64,000 nt of DNA from Limosilactobacillus reuteri (lineage in GTDB: Bacteria; Bacillota; Bacilli; Lactobacillales; Lactobacillaceae): positions 91,311 to 155,310 of the forward strand of contig NZ_JAJGTZ010000023.1 in the NCBI RefSeq assembly GCF_020784725.1, in the 5' to 3' direction. Position 1 is the first letter of the stretch; each line of letters begins with the position of its first letter. Positions 15,191-23,492 of the stretch are shown here, one piece after another. The notes beneath the pieces were generated by a model. The model was not told the DNA's origin. It did no database searches and worked only from the letters and a program-made list of their open reading frames with translations. Position numbers and translations under genes: made by a program.

Positions 15191-17027
15191 AACGCTTCCT
15201 TCTTTCTTCGCTATATCTTAAAATCAATCCAGTTGCAACGGCATTTCGTGGTCCTTCAATTCCACGAACGTTTCCACGACCAGCAACTAAATTGAAGTAT
15301 GCTAATTCATCGGTAACAAGTTGTGGAATTTCAAAATCTAAGGCTGACCCACCGACAATTACAACAAACGGAATATCACGAATATTTCCTGTTGGACTAA
15401 CATACTTAAGTGCTCGTAATGCATTAGTAACGAAGACTCGTTTCTTTGCACTCTGACGAACCAGCTTAATTTTTTCAATACTTGGATTTCCTGTTACTGG
15501 CTCATACCCATCTGGTTTAATTACTACAACTTTAGCAAATAATGAAGACGGTAATGGATCTTCAAAGAATTGAACAGAACCATCTTCATGCCGGATCTGG
15601 AAAAGATTTTCTACTTTGGCTAATGGATAACGTTTAATATCTTCTGCTAGGTGAACATCATTCAACCCCAGTTCAGAATTAATAATCATTGTTACCATAT
15701 CACCAGCACCGGCTAAATGGATTGCAACAGTCTCATCTTCTTTATTAATTATGGAAGCATCTGTTGAACCTGCTCCTAGATCAAGAATTGCAATAGGTTT
15801 ATCCGTTCCCGGCGTCGTAAGTGCTCCGCGAATAGCAGATTCAACTTCAGCACCACCAATTTCAACCTTAGTATTAAATTCTTTTTCAATAAGCTTGGCA
15901 ATAACTTCCATTTGAAGATGATCTGATTTAACCATCGCCGCAATTCCAACTGCTGACTCATTTGAAAATTCACCAGCTAGACCACCTTGGACCTCAACCG
16001 GTACTTGAGTATCAACAGCAAGTAAATCTTGAATCGCAATCTCGTTATTTTTCTTTCCCGTAAGGTCTGCCATTGTTTGACGAACATTTTCCAACATTCC
16101 TCCAACATTGGTTCCAGATTCACCAGTTATATTGTTAATATGGCGGAAACTAGAAACTTTTTTCATAATGGCGTTAGCACCTTCAGAAACTCCAACTTCT
16201 TCTTTTCCAGTATCGCCATTAATTATGATCTTACCTGCCGGAATTACACGTGCTTTAACATCCCCAGCTGGAGTTTTAATAACAACAGCTGATCGATTCC
16301 CAATAAGGGCCCGTGAAACCGGAACAATATTCTTAGTTTCTTCTGGAGTTAGTCCAAATAATGTAGCGATTCCATATGGGTTTGAAAGTTGTGAAATTAC
16401 TTGCCCGGGACCAGCCACTTCTACAGCCGCCAGCATGTTTAGCGGCACTTTATCAATCATGGCAACTTCATCAACAATCGGAATTTTATGATTTAACCGA
16501 TTATCAACTAAAACACCATCATCGTTCCTTAGAATTGCTGCTGTAATTTTATAACCAGAGGCAACATACGCATTGATAAGCTTAGCAACATCTTCAAAAT
16601 CAATATCTTTAGGAACTACAACAATATAGTTTTTGCTCTTATCAGTTTTCTTTAAGAGGTCAAGTAAACGAACTGTTATCCCGGCCCCTGTTCCTATACC
16701 ACCTGGTGTATCAGGATTATGTCCAATCATTGTTGATTCTGTTACAACTGTTTCTGTAATAGTTTCCATTGCAACATCACCAATAACTGGCGTAGCTTCA
16801 TTGATTCGGATTAAATCAATATCATCGATTGTTAGATTAGACTTATTCAGAACTTGAGTAATCGAATCCCTAATTCCGACTAGATTTTGTTTAGTACCTT
16901 TAATCCCAGTAGTAGGAGCAATACCGGAGTTAATAAAGTGAACTTGCCCACTGTCGCTTACATCTGCCAATGCAACTTCAGTGGAAGAATTCCCAATATC
17001 AACACCAATTACTTTTTCAGTTGACAT
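15177..17027 (-). CDS. pduG: Diol dehydratase-reactivating factor large subunit PduG
   Basis: A 616-residue DdrA-like chaperone-type ATPase of the ASKHA/Hsp70 group. It has VIGVDIGNSSTEVALADV at the N-terminal phosphate loop and AILDLGAGSTDASII as the second phosphate loop. It releases inactivated cobalamin from PduCDE. It follows pduE by about 30 bases and is coupled to pduH. Length agrees with the family (about 610 residues). Confidence 0.96.
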   Translation of the reverse strand: MSTEKVIGVDIGNSSTEVALADVSDSGQVHFINSGIAPTTGIKGTKQNLVGIRDSITQVLNKSNLTIDDIDLIRINEATPVIGDVAMETITETVVTESTMIGHNPDTPGGIGTGAGITVRLLDLLKKTDKSKNYIVVVPKDIDFEDVAKLINAYVASGYKITAAILRNDDGVLVDNRLNHKIPIVDEVAMIDKVPLNMLAAVEVAGPGQVISQLSNPYGIATLFGLTPEETKNIVPVSRALIGNRSAVVIKTPAGDVKARVIPAGKIIINGDTGKEEVGVSEGANAIMKKVSSFRHINNITGESGTNVGGMLENVRQTMADLTGKKNNEIAIQDLLAVDTQVPVEVQGGLAGEFSNESAVGIAAMVKSDHLQMEVIAKLIEKEFNTKVEIGGAEVESAIRGALTTPGTDKPIAILDLGAGSTDASIINKEDETVAIHLAGAGDMVTMIINSELGLNDVHLAEDIKRYPLAKVENLFQIRHEDGSVQFFEDPLPSSLFAKVVVIKPDGYEPVTGNPSIEKIKLVRQSAKKRVFVTNALRALKYVSPTGNIRDIPFVVIVGGSALDFEIPQLVTDELAYFNLVAGRGNVRGIEGPRNAVATGLILRYSEERRKRYEQR

Positions 17028-17057
17028 ATATAAAACTCCCTACTCTGACTAAAAAGC

Positions 17058-17573
17058 TTAATTATCGCCCTTTAGCTTCTTTCGACTTTCGTAATAATCA
17101 GCAGCTTCTTCAAACCATGCGGCACAAACGTTAGCATTATATTTATCCCGTAATTCTTTAGCAATCTCCAAAAGTTCTTGCTTAGTTGAACGGAACGGAC
17201 GTAATGCATCATACATTTCAAGAACTCGTTCGTCTGGTACGCGTGTCAATTCTGCGGCCCGTTGAAGGTTCTTTTGAATAGCTGGCCGTCCAGCACTTGC
17301 AGCAATTTCACCTTGGAGCTTCAAAGCTTCTGGTGTAATCCGTAGTTCTTTAGGATCAACTTGATTATTTACCACTTTTTGTAAATTAATATCATCAAGA
17401 TTATGTCCTTTTGGTGTTTTTACTAAATTACGATGCTTTTGATAAAGTGGATAATCATCGGCTGTCATTTCTTTATTAGTACTTGTGGTAGAAGTACTTG
17501 TAGAGCTATCAGAAGATGAACTATTTCCCATTTGAGCCATGATCTTTGCTACTAAATCATCAACTTCACTCAT
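17058..17573 (-). CDS. pduE: Propanediol/glycerol dehydratase small subunit PduE
   Basis: The gamma subunit of coenzyme B12-dependent diol dehydratase, about 171 residues. It shows the family segment DYPLYQKHRNLVKTPKGH and a conserved helical C-terminus. The N-terminus has SEVDDLVAKIMAQMG followed by a Ser/Thr-rich linker, an encapsulation-peptide-like arrangement. Two ATG codons stand in tandem at 17576 and 17573; the AGGAGG at 17581-17586, which overlaps the end of pduD, is better spaced for the second. Confidence 0.95.
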   Translation of the reverse strand: MSEVDDLVAKIMAQMGNSSSSDSSTSTSTTSTNKEMTADDYPLYQKHRNLVKTPKGHNLDDINLQKVVNNQVDPKELRITPEALKLQGEIAASAGRPAIQKNLQRAAELTRVPDERVLEMYDALRPFRSTKQELLEIAKELRDKYNANVCAAWFEEAADYYESRKKLKGDN

Positions 17574-17585
17574 CATTATGCCTCC

Positions 17586-18293
17586 TTAATCAAACGTAAC
17601 TTTAATTTCTTCTTCAGGCTTACCAACAACAACTTGGTGAGTTTCACGAATATGCATAATTGCTGAAATAGCTTGATAGTGAATACGAGCAAGTTGATCG
17701 TTCTTAGCTGGAACAGGTTCTGGTGATTCACCTTTAGCATACATAGCTGCGTTCTTACCAATTGCACGATAAGTTTCAGGAGTAAGCACTGGAGCCTGTG
17801 GGAATAGTTCAAGGTTTCCAAGAGGGTCTTGATCCTTTTGGTGAATAACCGTAGTACCCTTGGATTGAATACCGATAGCGATTCCTGATCCTGAAAGATG
17901 ATCACCTTGAACTGCACAAAAAGCAACATCTGAAGTCCGGTATACCTTAATTACTCTTGCCTTAAGTCCCTCTTCTTCAATCCCAGCAATAACTTGACGA
18001 AGGACTTCTTTGTGAGGAATACCAGTTTCCGTTTTATCAAGAACAGTTGCAAAGGCCGGACCAACAGCAATTACAACTTCATCTTTTGAATATCCTGGTT
18101 TAGCTTCACCAACTGGTTGGAACCAATCAAGTTTCTTTTCTGGAACAGCTTTACTATTTGGTTGTTGTACTTCCTCAGTAGCGGTTGCAGTATTATCGTC
18201 TTTATTAAAATCAATCTTTGTGTCAATTTGATTAGTCTCATTCAAGACTTCTTTAACGATTTTTCGTAATAAATTTTCATCAATATCAGCCAT
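17586..18293 (-). CDS. pduD: Propanediol/glycerol dehydratase medium subunit PduD
   Basis: The beta subunit of diol dehydratase, 235 residues. The first 18 residues ([18 protein letters not shown]) are the encapsulation helix that targets the whole enzyme to the lumen, followed by a charged linker. The core carries [20 protein letters not shown], part of the cobalamin-contacting alpha/beta domain. It lies between pduC and pduE with short gaps, as in other pdu operons. Confidence 0.96.
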   Translation of the reverse strand: MADIDENLLRKIVKEVLNETNQIDTKIDFNKDDNTATATEEVQQPNSKAVPEKKLDWFQPVGEAKPGYSKDEVVIAVGPAFATVLDKTETGIPHKEVLRQVIAGIEEEGLKARVIKVYRTSDVAFCAVQGDHLSGSGIAIGIQSKGTTVIHQKDQDPLGNLELFPQAPVLTPETYRAIGKNAAMYAKGESPEPVPAKNDQLARIHYQAISAIMHIRETHQVVVGKPEEEIKVTFD

Positions 18294-18310
18294 AACAGAC
18301 TACCTCCTCT

Positions 18311-19987
18311 CTAAAGTTCCAAGTGTTCTGGATCAAGAGCGAATGGTAAGTCTTTAATCCGATCCCATTCTTCCTTGTCTTCATATAGACGATATCCAGT
18401 ACCTGGACCTTGATAATCATTCCCGTCATTTACAGCAGAAGTGATATTCCAATCTTTATCAAAGATAGAGGAAGTTTGAAGGTAATCTCCAACAACCTTT
18501 TGCTTTTGAAGGTTCAAAATTGCTTCAGCGACATCCTTAAATCCGTGGTTGTACAATGCCTTAATAATGTCAATAGCAGTAATTCCACGATCCATCATAT
18601 CCTGAGCAGCCTTCATATCTGCAACCATGTCACGCTTTGGCATGTCATCATGAGTGTTAGCATAAGTTGCTGCTTCAACTTCTTCATCAGTAATCTTTGG
18701 TAATCCCAGGTCTTCAAATACAGCTTGAAGGGCTTTAGCAGCTTTGTTACGAGCTTTAATAATGGTTTCTTCTTTAACAGGATGAATACCATAATATTGA
18801 CCTAAGTCACGTTCCATAACATACATATCATCGTAGTCCATAGCATCAGTGTTTGAACCAGCGAAGGTATTATCGTAGTTAGGAGTTGAGGAGTAACCAG
18901 AATTGATGTAGTCAGTACCGGCAATAAATTGACCAATAAACCGTTCAGTCCGACGCATATCGGAGTGTGAATATGCTTGGTCACAACCAGAAGCACATTC
19001 GATATCGCACATCATACATAATAAGTTTTCACCGAGAACTTCACGAATACCATTAGGAACAGCACCAGGAATTTCAATACAACTTACTGCACCATTTTGA
19101 AGTCCTTGGACACCTGAAGCCTTAGTAAGTAAAATACAACGAGCTTCAAGGTAAAGCATTGACTTACCTTCTGGGTAACCCATCAGAACTTCTGAACCGG
19201 CACCTGAAGTAAAACGCATCTTCAAGCCACGTGATGCATAACATGATGCTAAGAATCCTTTAGACCATGGAGTATCGTCACCATCGGTAAATACACGGTC
19301 AGTACCGTAAACTGAAATAGTTTCAGCATATGCAGTAAAACCACGCATACCTAATTGCAATTCAGTAGCTTCTTCAACAGAACATTGTGTCAATACACCA
19401 GGACGACCTGTTTGTGCACCAATTAAAATTGAAATAGCATTGAACGGTGCATAACGTGCCACTGCTGTTGTGGTTTCTTGTTCTGGAAATCCCCGAAGAG
19501 CAGCATCTGCAGCATCTGCAGCAATTTGAACTGGGTTATCAACAGTGTTAGTAACGTGACATTGGTTATCAGGTTTACGACGTGGACGCATCTTCTTGAT
19601 AGCCATAATCATTTCACCAAAATCAAGCTTACTGATGATCTCTTCAGCTTTAGCAGGAGTCAAAGCTGATGTAATTTCAATAATTTCATCACGAGATACA
19701 TTGGGATCAACGAGCATCCGTGCAATCTTAGTAGAATCCATATTCATAACTTTTTCAACGTTGTCAATATTGATTCCATACTTAGCAATGTATAAGTCAA
19801 TCAAGTCAAAATCTTCAAGCTTTTTACCATCCATCTCTACGATCTTGCCATTTTCAACTTTTACACTAGGCTTAGGGTCATTAGGCCCCATCATTGCAAC
19901 GAAACCTTCTTCTGGCCATTCTTTAACAAATGTATCTTGATGAATTGGGCGTTTTTCTAGTTCTTCAAATCGTTTTTGACGTTTCAT
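18311..19987 (-). CDS. pduC: Propanediol/glycerol dehydratase large subunit PduC
   Basis: The catalytic alpha subunit (558 residues) of adenosylcobalamin-dependent diol dehydratase. It dehydrates 1,2-propanediol to propionaldehyde or glycerol to 3-hydroxypropionaldehyde (reuterin precursor). The TIM-barrel active-site stretches FTSGAGSEVLMGYPEGKSML and CDIECASGCDQAYSHSDMRR are fully conserved, as expected for a functional enzyme. The start is preceded by AGGAGGA. Codon use is more uniform than in the flanking genes, consistent with high expression. Confidence 0.97.
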   Translation of the reverse strand: MKRQKRFEELEKRPIHQDTFVKEWPEEGFVAMMGPNDPKPSVKVENGKIVEMDGKKLEDFDLIDLYIAKYGINIDNVEKVMNMDSTKIARMLVDPNVSRDEIIEITSALTPAKAEEIISKLDFGEMIMAIKKMRPRRKPDNQCHVTNTVDNPVQIAADAADAALRGFPEQETTTAVARYAPFNAISILIGAQTGRPGVLTQCSVEEATELQLGMRGFTAYAETISVYGTDRVFTDGDDTPWSKGFLASCYASRGLKMRFTSGAGSEVLMGYPEGKSMLYLEARCILLTKASGVQGLQNGAVSCIEIPGAVPNGIREVLGENLLCMMCDIECASGCDQAYSHSDMRRTERFIGQFIAGTDYINSGYSSTPNYDNTFAGSNTDAMDYDDMYVMERDLGQYYGIHPVKEETIIKARNKAAKALQAVFEDLGLPKITDEEVEAATYANTHDDMPKRDMVADMKAAQDMMDRGITAIDIIKALYNHGFKDVAEAILNLQKQKVVGDYLQTSSIFDKDWNITSAVNDGNDYQGPGTGYRLYEDKEEWDRIKDLPFALDPEHLEL

Positions 19988-20011
19988 AATAAAGTAGTCC
20001 TCCTTTTAGAT

Positions 20012-20728
20012 CTACTTAATGTATGATGGGAAATCATTAACTGGTTCTTCACCAAACTGTGACAATAATTTTAATCCTACTTCACGTCCAGCCATAACAG
20101 CTTGACGAACTGCCCCTGAGTCACCGGTAATAGTTAGGCAACCTTCGTTAGAGAAGCTTGTACCATGGCTTGGTGAAGTAAAGTTAAGCGGTTCAACACC
20201 AGCAGTCTTTAAAGCCTTATCTCCCATTACAACACCGATTCCAGAAGGACAACCACAAATCAACCCAAATGCTTTTCCTTCAACTGCACCTAATCCAAGA
20301 TGTGCAGCCCCTGCAGCACGAGCCGTAAATTGCAACTCAAGGTGACCTGCTTTGGCGTTATAAACATCACCAAATGTACGATGAAGATTATCAAGTGCAA
20401 CCCGAATAGCTTGGCGTGCATCTGCCGGATCATCACCACCAATGATAATTAAACATCCATGGCCTCCTCCACCTTTAGTATCACGTGGCCATTCAACATC
20501 AATACATTCCATGTTAGTAGCCTTAATTCCTTCATCCATTGCCATAATTTGTGGACCAGCACCAGTACGATCACTTAAAATACCTAAAGTCTTGTACTGT
20601 TTTGTAACATGTAATTTATCTAATAGTTGTTGATCGACTCTCGGAATTACCATTCCAATTGTATCTCCAATTTCACTAGCACCAACAAACTCTGGAACAG
20701 TACTAGTAGAATTCAGAAAATCATTCAT
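20012..20728 (-). CDS. pduB: Microcompartment shell protein PduB (BMC-T)
   Basis: A 238-residue trimeric shell protein with two tandem BMC domains. Segments such as LGILSDRTGAGPQIMAMDEG and ICGCPSGIGVVMGDKAL belong to the PduB/EutL-like group. In Salmonella the N-terminal part of PduB links the shell to its cargo. A large hairpin separates it from pduA upstream, and AGGAGGAA precedes the ATG. Confidence 0.95.
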   Translation of the reverse strand: MNDFLNSTSTVPEFVGASEIGDTIGMVIPRVDQQLLDKLHVTKQYKTLGILSDRTGAGPQIMAMDEGIKATNMECIDVEWPRDTKGGGGHGCLIIIGGDDPADARQAIRVALDNLHRTFGDVYNAKAGHLELQFTARAAGAAHLGLGAVEGKAFGLICGCPSGIGVVMGDKALKTAGVEPLNFTSPSHGTSFSNEGCLTITGDSGAVRQAVMAGREVGLKLLSQFGEEPVNDFPSYIK

Positions 20729-20763
20729 TATTTTTCCTCCTGACTATAAAAGCTCTTAACAAT

Positions 20764-20812
20764 AAAGCTCTTAATACAGATTCCTGTACCTAGCCGTCTG
20801 TATAAGGGCTTT
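20764..20812 (-). other. Long inverted repeat between pduA and pduB (mRNA hairpin)
   Basis: The left arm 20764-20780 and right arm 20797-20812 pair over about 16 bp with one bulge and one G-U pair. No U-tract follows it on the transcribed strand, so it looks like an mRNA-stabilising or processing hairpin, or a leaky attenuator, rather than a plain terminator. The left-arm core AAGCTCTTA is repeated just outside (20750-20758), offering an alternative pairing. Confidence 0.65.
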
Positions 20813-20825
20813 AATTTTTTATAAA

Positions 20826-21107
20826 TTATTCTCCATGATGTGGTAAGAGCTTATCAACTTCAGACTGAGGACGAGGAATTACGTAACTTGAAACAACTTC
20901 TCCAATGTTTTCGGCAGCTTGTACTCCGGCGTCAACAGAAGCCTTAACAGCTCCAACATCTCCACGAACCATTACTGTTACTAATCCATGACCGATCTTT
21001 TCTTGACCAATTAATTTAACATTAGCAGCTTTTACCATTGCGTCAGCAGCTTCAATTGAAGCTACGAGTCCTTCGGTTTCAATTAAACCAAGTGCTTCTT
21101 GTCCCAT
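20826..21107 (-). CDS. pduA: Microcompartment shell protein PduA (BMC-H)
   Basis: A 93-residue canonical BMC-H shell protein, starting [20 protein letters not shown], the first gene of the pdu operon. Its hexamers form pores for propanediol or glycerol. A longer frame begins at 21134, but AGGAGGC at 21114-21120 fits only the ATG at 21107. It is very similar to PduJ. The end has the usual [14 protein letters not shown] segment. Confidence 0.96.
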   Translation of the reverse strand: MGQEALGLIETEGLVASIEAADAMVKAANVKLIGQEKIGHGLVTVMVRGDVGAVKASVDAGVQAAENIGEVVSSYVIPRPQSEVDKLLPHHGE

Positions 21108-21146
21108 AAGAATGCCTCCTAAGTATAAAAACAAATAGCGATAATA

Positions 21147-21161
21147 AGAAATCGCTTACAA
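21147..21161 (-). promoter_or_regulatory. cre site in the pduA leader
   Basis: Read on the minus strand, TTGTAAGCGATTTCT agrees with WTGNAANCGNWNNCW at all 15 positions. It lies 40 bases upstream of the pduA start, where bound CcpA would act as a roadblock or block the promoter. A second cre-like sequence (21269-21283, 13 of 15 positions) lies nearer pocR. Confidence 0.55.
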
Positions 21162-21359
21162 TTCGGTACATGTTAATTTTATAACATGGGATTTATGATA
21201 TATTATCTTAAAAAATGTATGATACTTAAAAAGAACAATAATTTATTATTATGTATCACAAAATTTACAGGAAAGCGTTTTTATGTGTAAATGTATGCTA
21301 ATATATAGAGGTAAATAGCAACAATCCTTCAAAAATGGTAAAAAGCAGGCGAAATTAAA
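21162..21359. promoter_or_regulatory. Divergent pduA/pocR control region
   Basis: An AT-rich spacer between two divergent genes. The hexamer ATGTAT occurs three times on the plus strand, at 21215, 21251 and 21291, and the first two copies belong to TGATAC/GTATCA arms of an inverted repeat. Such spaced repeats could be sites for the AraC-type regulator PocR. No clean -35/-10 pair for pduA was recognised, as is common for activator-dependent promoters. Confidence 0.4.
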
Positions 21360-22439
21360 ATGTACGAATATTCTTCAAAATTCTTAAATGACATTCAAAA
21401 AGTAACAAAAACATTTCAAGAAATAACTAATAATAATATAATTTTCACAAGCATTACCGGAGCAATTGTTGATTGTAATACCCTTCTTTTTGATCCAAAT
21501 ATTTCACTTGAACATTTACGAAAACTTGATTTTAAAAATTACTTTGTTTTCCCATTAGTTATAAGCTCATCTTTAAGTGGTTTTTTCGTTCTTGATGAAT
21601 CACACATAGAATCAGACGTTATTGATTTATGTAGCAAATATATTGAAATTTCTTGCAAAAAGTTTATTGACAGTTCTAATGACCGTATAACTGTTCTTGC
21701 TCCATTTGAGGCTCCTAAGCTAAGTTCACTAATCAAAGTTCTTAATGGGATACTGAATATTTCTGAAGACGGTTCAATAGCTAACGTCGCTAATTCTCCT
21801 ATTCTCAACAACAGAAATGATGGTGCTCTAAGTGATATTGAGAAAAATATAACCATGGCGCTTAAATATATTAATTCTAATTTAGAAAAATCACTTACTT
21901 TAGAAAATGTTTCTCAGAGGATTTATCTTTCACCATCATACTTAAGTCGAATCTTTAAAAATTACTTTAATGACAATTTCATTAACTATATAAATCTACA
22001 AAAGATTGCACTTGCTCAAGAAAAATTAATTTTTTCAAATACACCGATTAATAAATTGGCTCATCAAGTTGGTTTCTCACAGACAAGTTACTTTACTAAA
22101 ATTTTCAAGCAAAAAGTAGGAATGACACCATCAAAGTATCGAAAATATAATTCTGCAATAAAGAAAATCTATACTATTCCAAGAGATTTACAATGGCGCT
22201 CAAATAAATCCGTTTACGAAATTTCAAAAGATTTTTTCAGTAAAAATGATATTTCCTTTAAGGCCCGTGATTTAAATGGATATCCATATATTTATTCAAT
22301 AAATGATCTGAATGATATTAGTAATAAAGCAGGCTGGGTTTACACAGTAGATTGTTCTCAACCTATTATTCCAGCTAGTGAAATTAATGTATTTGATCGT
22401 TCAGTAATTCAATGGATTTATACTGAAAAAATTATTTAA
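21360..22439 (+). CDS. pocR: PocR-type AraC family activator with a C-terminal DUF4430-like (transcobalamin-type) domain
   Basis: A 359-residue regulator divergent from the pdu operon. Residues 1-110 resemble a PocR-like ligand domain. Residues about 160-263 are an AraC-type double helix-turn-helix (LTLENVSQRIYLSPSYLSRI and PINKLAHQVGFSQTSYFTKI). Unlike ordinary AraC proteins, it continues for about 95 residues. Residues 276-357 contain YIYSINDLND, KAGWVYTVD and SVIQWIYTE, which fit the pattern of DUF4430, the beta domain related to the C-terminal half of transcobalamin and intrinsic factor. PocR is known to activate pdu and cob genes with propanediol; the extra domain suggests that this one may also read a corrinoid. 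The domain call is from the motif pattern only. Confidence 0.9.
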   Translation: MYEYSSKFLNDIQKVTKTFQEITNNNIIFTSITGAIVDCNTLLFDPNISLEHLRKLDFKNYFVFPLVISSSLSGFFVLDESHIESDVIDLCSKYIEISCKKFIDSSNDRITVLAPFEAPKLSSLIKVLNGILNISEDGSIANVANSPILNNRNDGALSDIEKNITMALKYINSNLEKSLTLENVSQRIYLSPSYLSRIFKNYFNDNFINYINLQKIALAQEKLIFSNTPINKLAHQVGFSQTSYFTKIFKQKVGMTPSKYRKYNSAIKKIYTIPRDLQWRSNKSVYEISKDFFSKNDISFKARDLNGYPYIYSINDLNDISNKAGWVYTVDCSQPIIPASEINVFDRSVIQWIYTEKII

Positions 22440-22447
22440 AATTAAAA

Positions 22448-22487
22448 GAGTAGGCCTAAACTCGTTTGCGAGTTTTTAGGCCTACTC
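22448..22487. repeat. Long palindrome, family related to 62745-62782
   Basis: Arms GAGTAGGCCTAAACTCG and CGAGTTTTTAGGCCTACTC pair with a two-base bulge around a 4-base loop. The inner part CTAAA(AA)CTCG matches the palindrome after cysK, while the outer arms differ and still pair. It follows the pocR stop and may act as its terminator. Confidence 0.75.
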
Positions 22488-22540
22488 CTGCGAGGATATA
22501 AACATCTACTGCGATTTGGCAGTTTACACTTAAAACTGTA

Positions 22541-22567
22541 AAGAGGTTGAGGTATGCCCAGCCTCTT
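22541..22567. terminator. Terminator between convergent pocR and eutJ
   Basis: AAGAGGTTGAGG pairs with CCCAGCCTCTT, apart from small mismatches, and T-rich sequence follows on the plus strand. It closes pocR and possibly eutJ. Confidence 0.65.
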
Positions 22568-22574
22568 ATTTATT

Positions 22575-23408
22575 TTAATTATCAAACATTGCAATTCCTA
22601 ATGGCGTTACAAATTGAGGATAAAGTGGTTTATAAACTTTACGTTTTAAATCTTTACTAAAAGTTTTTGTGAATTCAGTAAAATTAGTTGCACCTCCTAC
22701 AACTATAACTGGATCAATAATTTCGGCTCCCATATTCTGAACAATTGCTGCCATCTTTTCAACCACAGGTTTAACAACAGCATATACTTCGGATTCTTTC
22801 TCCTTATTACGCTTTAATTTTTCTGCTTCATCATTTTTTATTTTATATCTTCCTCCAAGAACAAGCGTCATATGAAATCCGCCCGTTGCCTCATCAATAA
22901 CGTGAATAAGTTTATTGTCTTTAAAAATGCTGATCCCAGTTGTTCCTCCTCCAATATCTACGACTGTACCATTAGACAATCTTAAGAATTTTGCAGCGGC
23001 TGTCGGTTCATCTTCAACACCTGTACAAAGCAGACCTGTCTCTTCGATAACATTGGCAACCACTTTGGCACTCCTCTCTCCTGTCTTCGGTGGGATAGCA
23101 CCACATGCCGTTTTAAGTTCACGTCCTAATACTTTTTCAGCCTTTTCTTTTAAGCGTCTTAAAATATTAACTGATTCTATGAAATTAACTACAATACCAT
23201 CCTGAACTGCATGATCATATTCATATGCTCCGTATACAATCTTATCTTTAGAATCTAGCACTGTTAAGACAATTGAAGAAGTCCCTAAATCCACGCCGAC
23301 CTTTAGCTTTTCATCACTCGTAACTTCACGTAAGGGTTTATCTCCATTAACAATCTCGGCAAACTTTGTTAATTGTTCATTACTACTTTTAAAAAATTCT
23401 TTTCTCAT
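22575..23408 (-). CDS. eutJ: EutJ-like ethanolamine/propanediol utilisation chaperone (ASKHA fold)
   Basis: A protein of about 277 residues with the Hsp70/actin-like motifs VGVDLGTSSIVLTVLD (phosphate 1), GTVVDIGGGTTGISIF (phosphate 2) and PVIVVGGATNFTEF (adenosine). This is the short EutJ type, lacking the peptide-binding domain of DnaK. Its exact role in microcompartments is unknown. A TTG precedes the ATG at 23408; GGAGA spacing favours the ATG. It is downstream of pduF with a terminator in between, so expression may depend on partial read-through. Confidence 0.88.
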   Translation of the reverse strand: MRKEFFKSSNEQLTKFAEIVNGDKPLREVTSDEKLKVGVDLGTSSIVLTVLDSKDKIVYGAYEYDHAVQDGIVVNFIESVNILRRLKEKAEKVLGRELKTACGAIPPKTGERSAKVVANVIEETGLLCTGVEDEPTAAAKFLRLSNGTVVDIGGGTTGISIFKDNKLIHVIDEATGGFHMTLVLGGRYKIKNDEAEKLKRNKEKESEVYAVVKPVVEKMAAIVQNMGAEIIDPVIVVGGATNFTEFTKTFSKDLKRKVYKPLYPQFVTPLGIAMFDN

Positions 23409-23455
23409 CAATTTTCTCCTACAAGGTATTTCATATTTTATTTAAACTAAATAAA

Positions 23456-23476
23456 GAGGCTATATTAATTAGCCTC
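23456..23476 (-). terminator. Hairpin terminator after pduF
   Basis: GAGGCTA and TAGCCTC form a 7-bp stem, followed on the minus strand by TTTATTT. It resembles the hairpin at 6304-6333. Confidence 0.6.
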
Positions 23477-23492
23477 CCTTTTTCTGGATTTA

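Noticed and set aside
16029..16491. Two overlapping antisense frames within pduG
   Set aside because: Shadow frames of a well-conserved gene; no start signal or recognisable product.
17576..17929. A 117-codon open frame on the minus strand within pduD
   Set aside because: It lies in another frame of pduD, has a composition rich in Leu, Lys and Val without a domain, and pduD itself is unmistakable.
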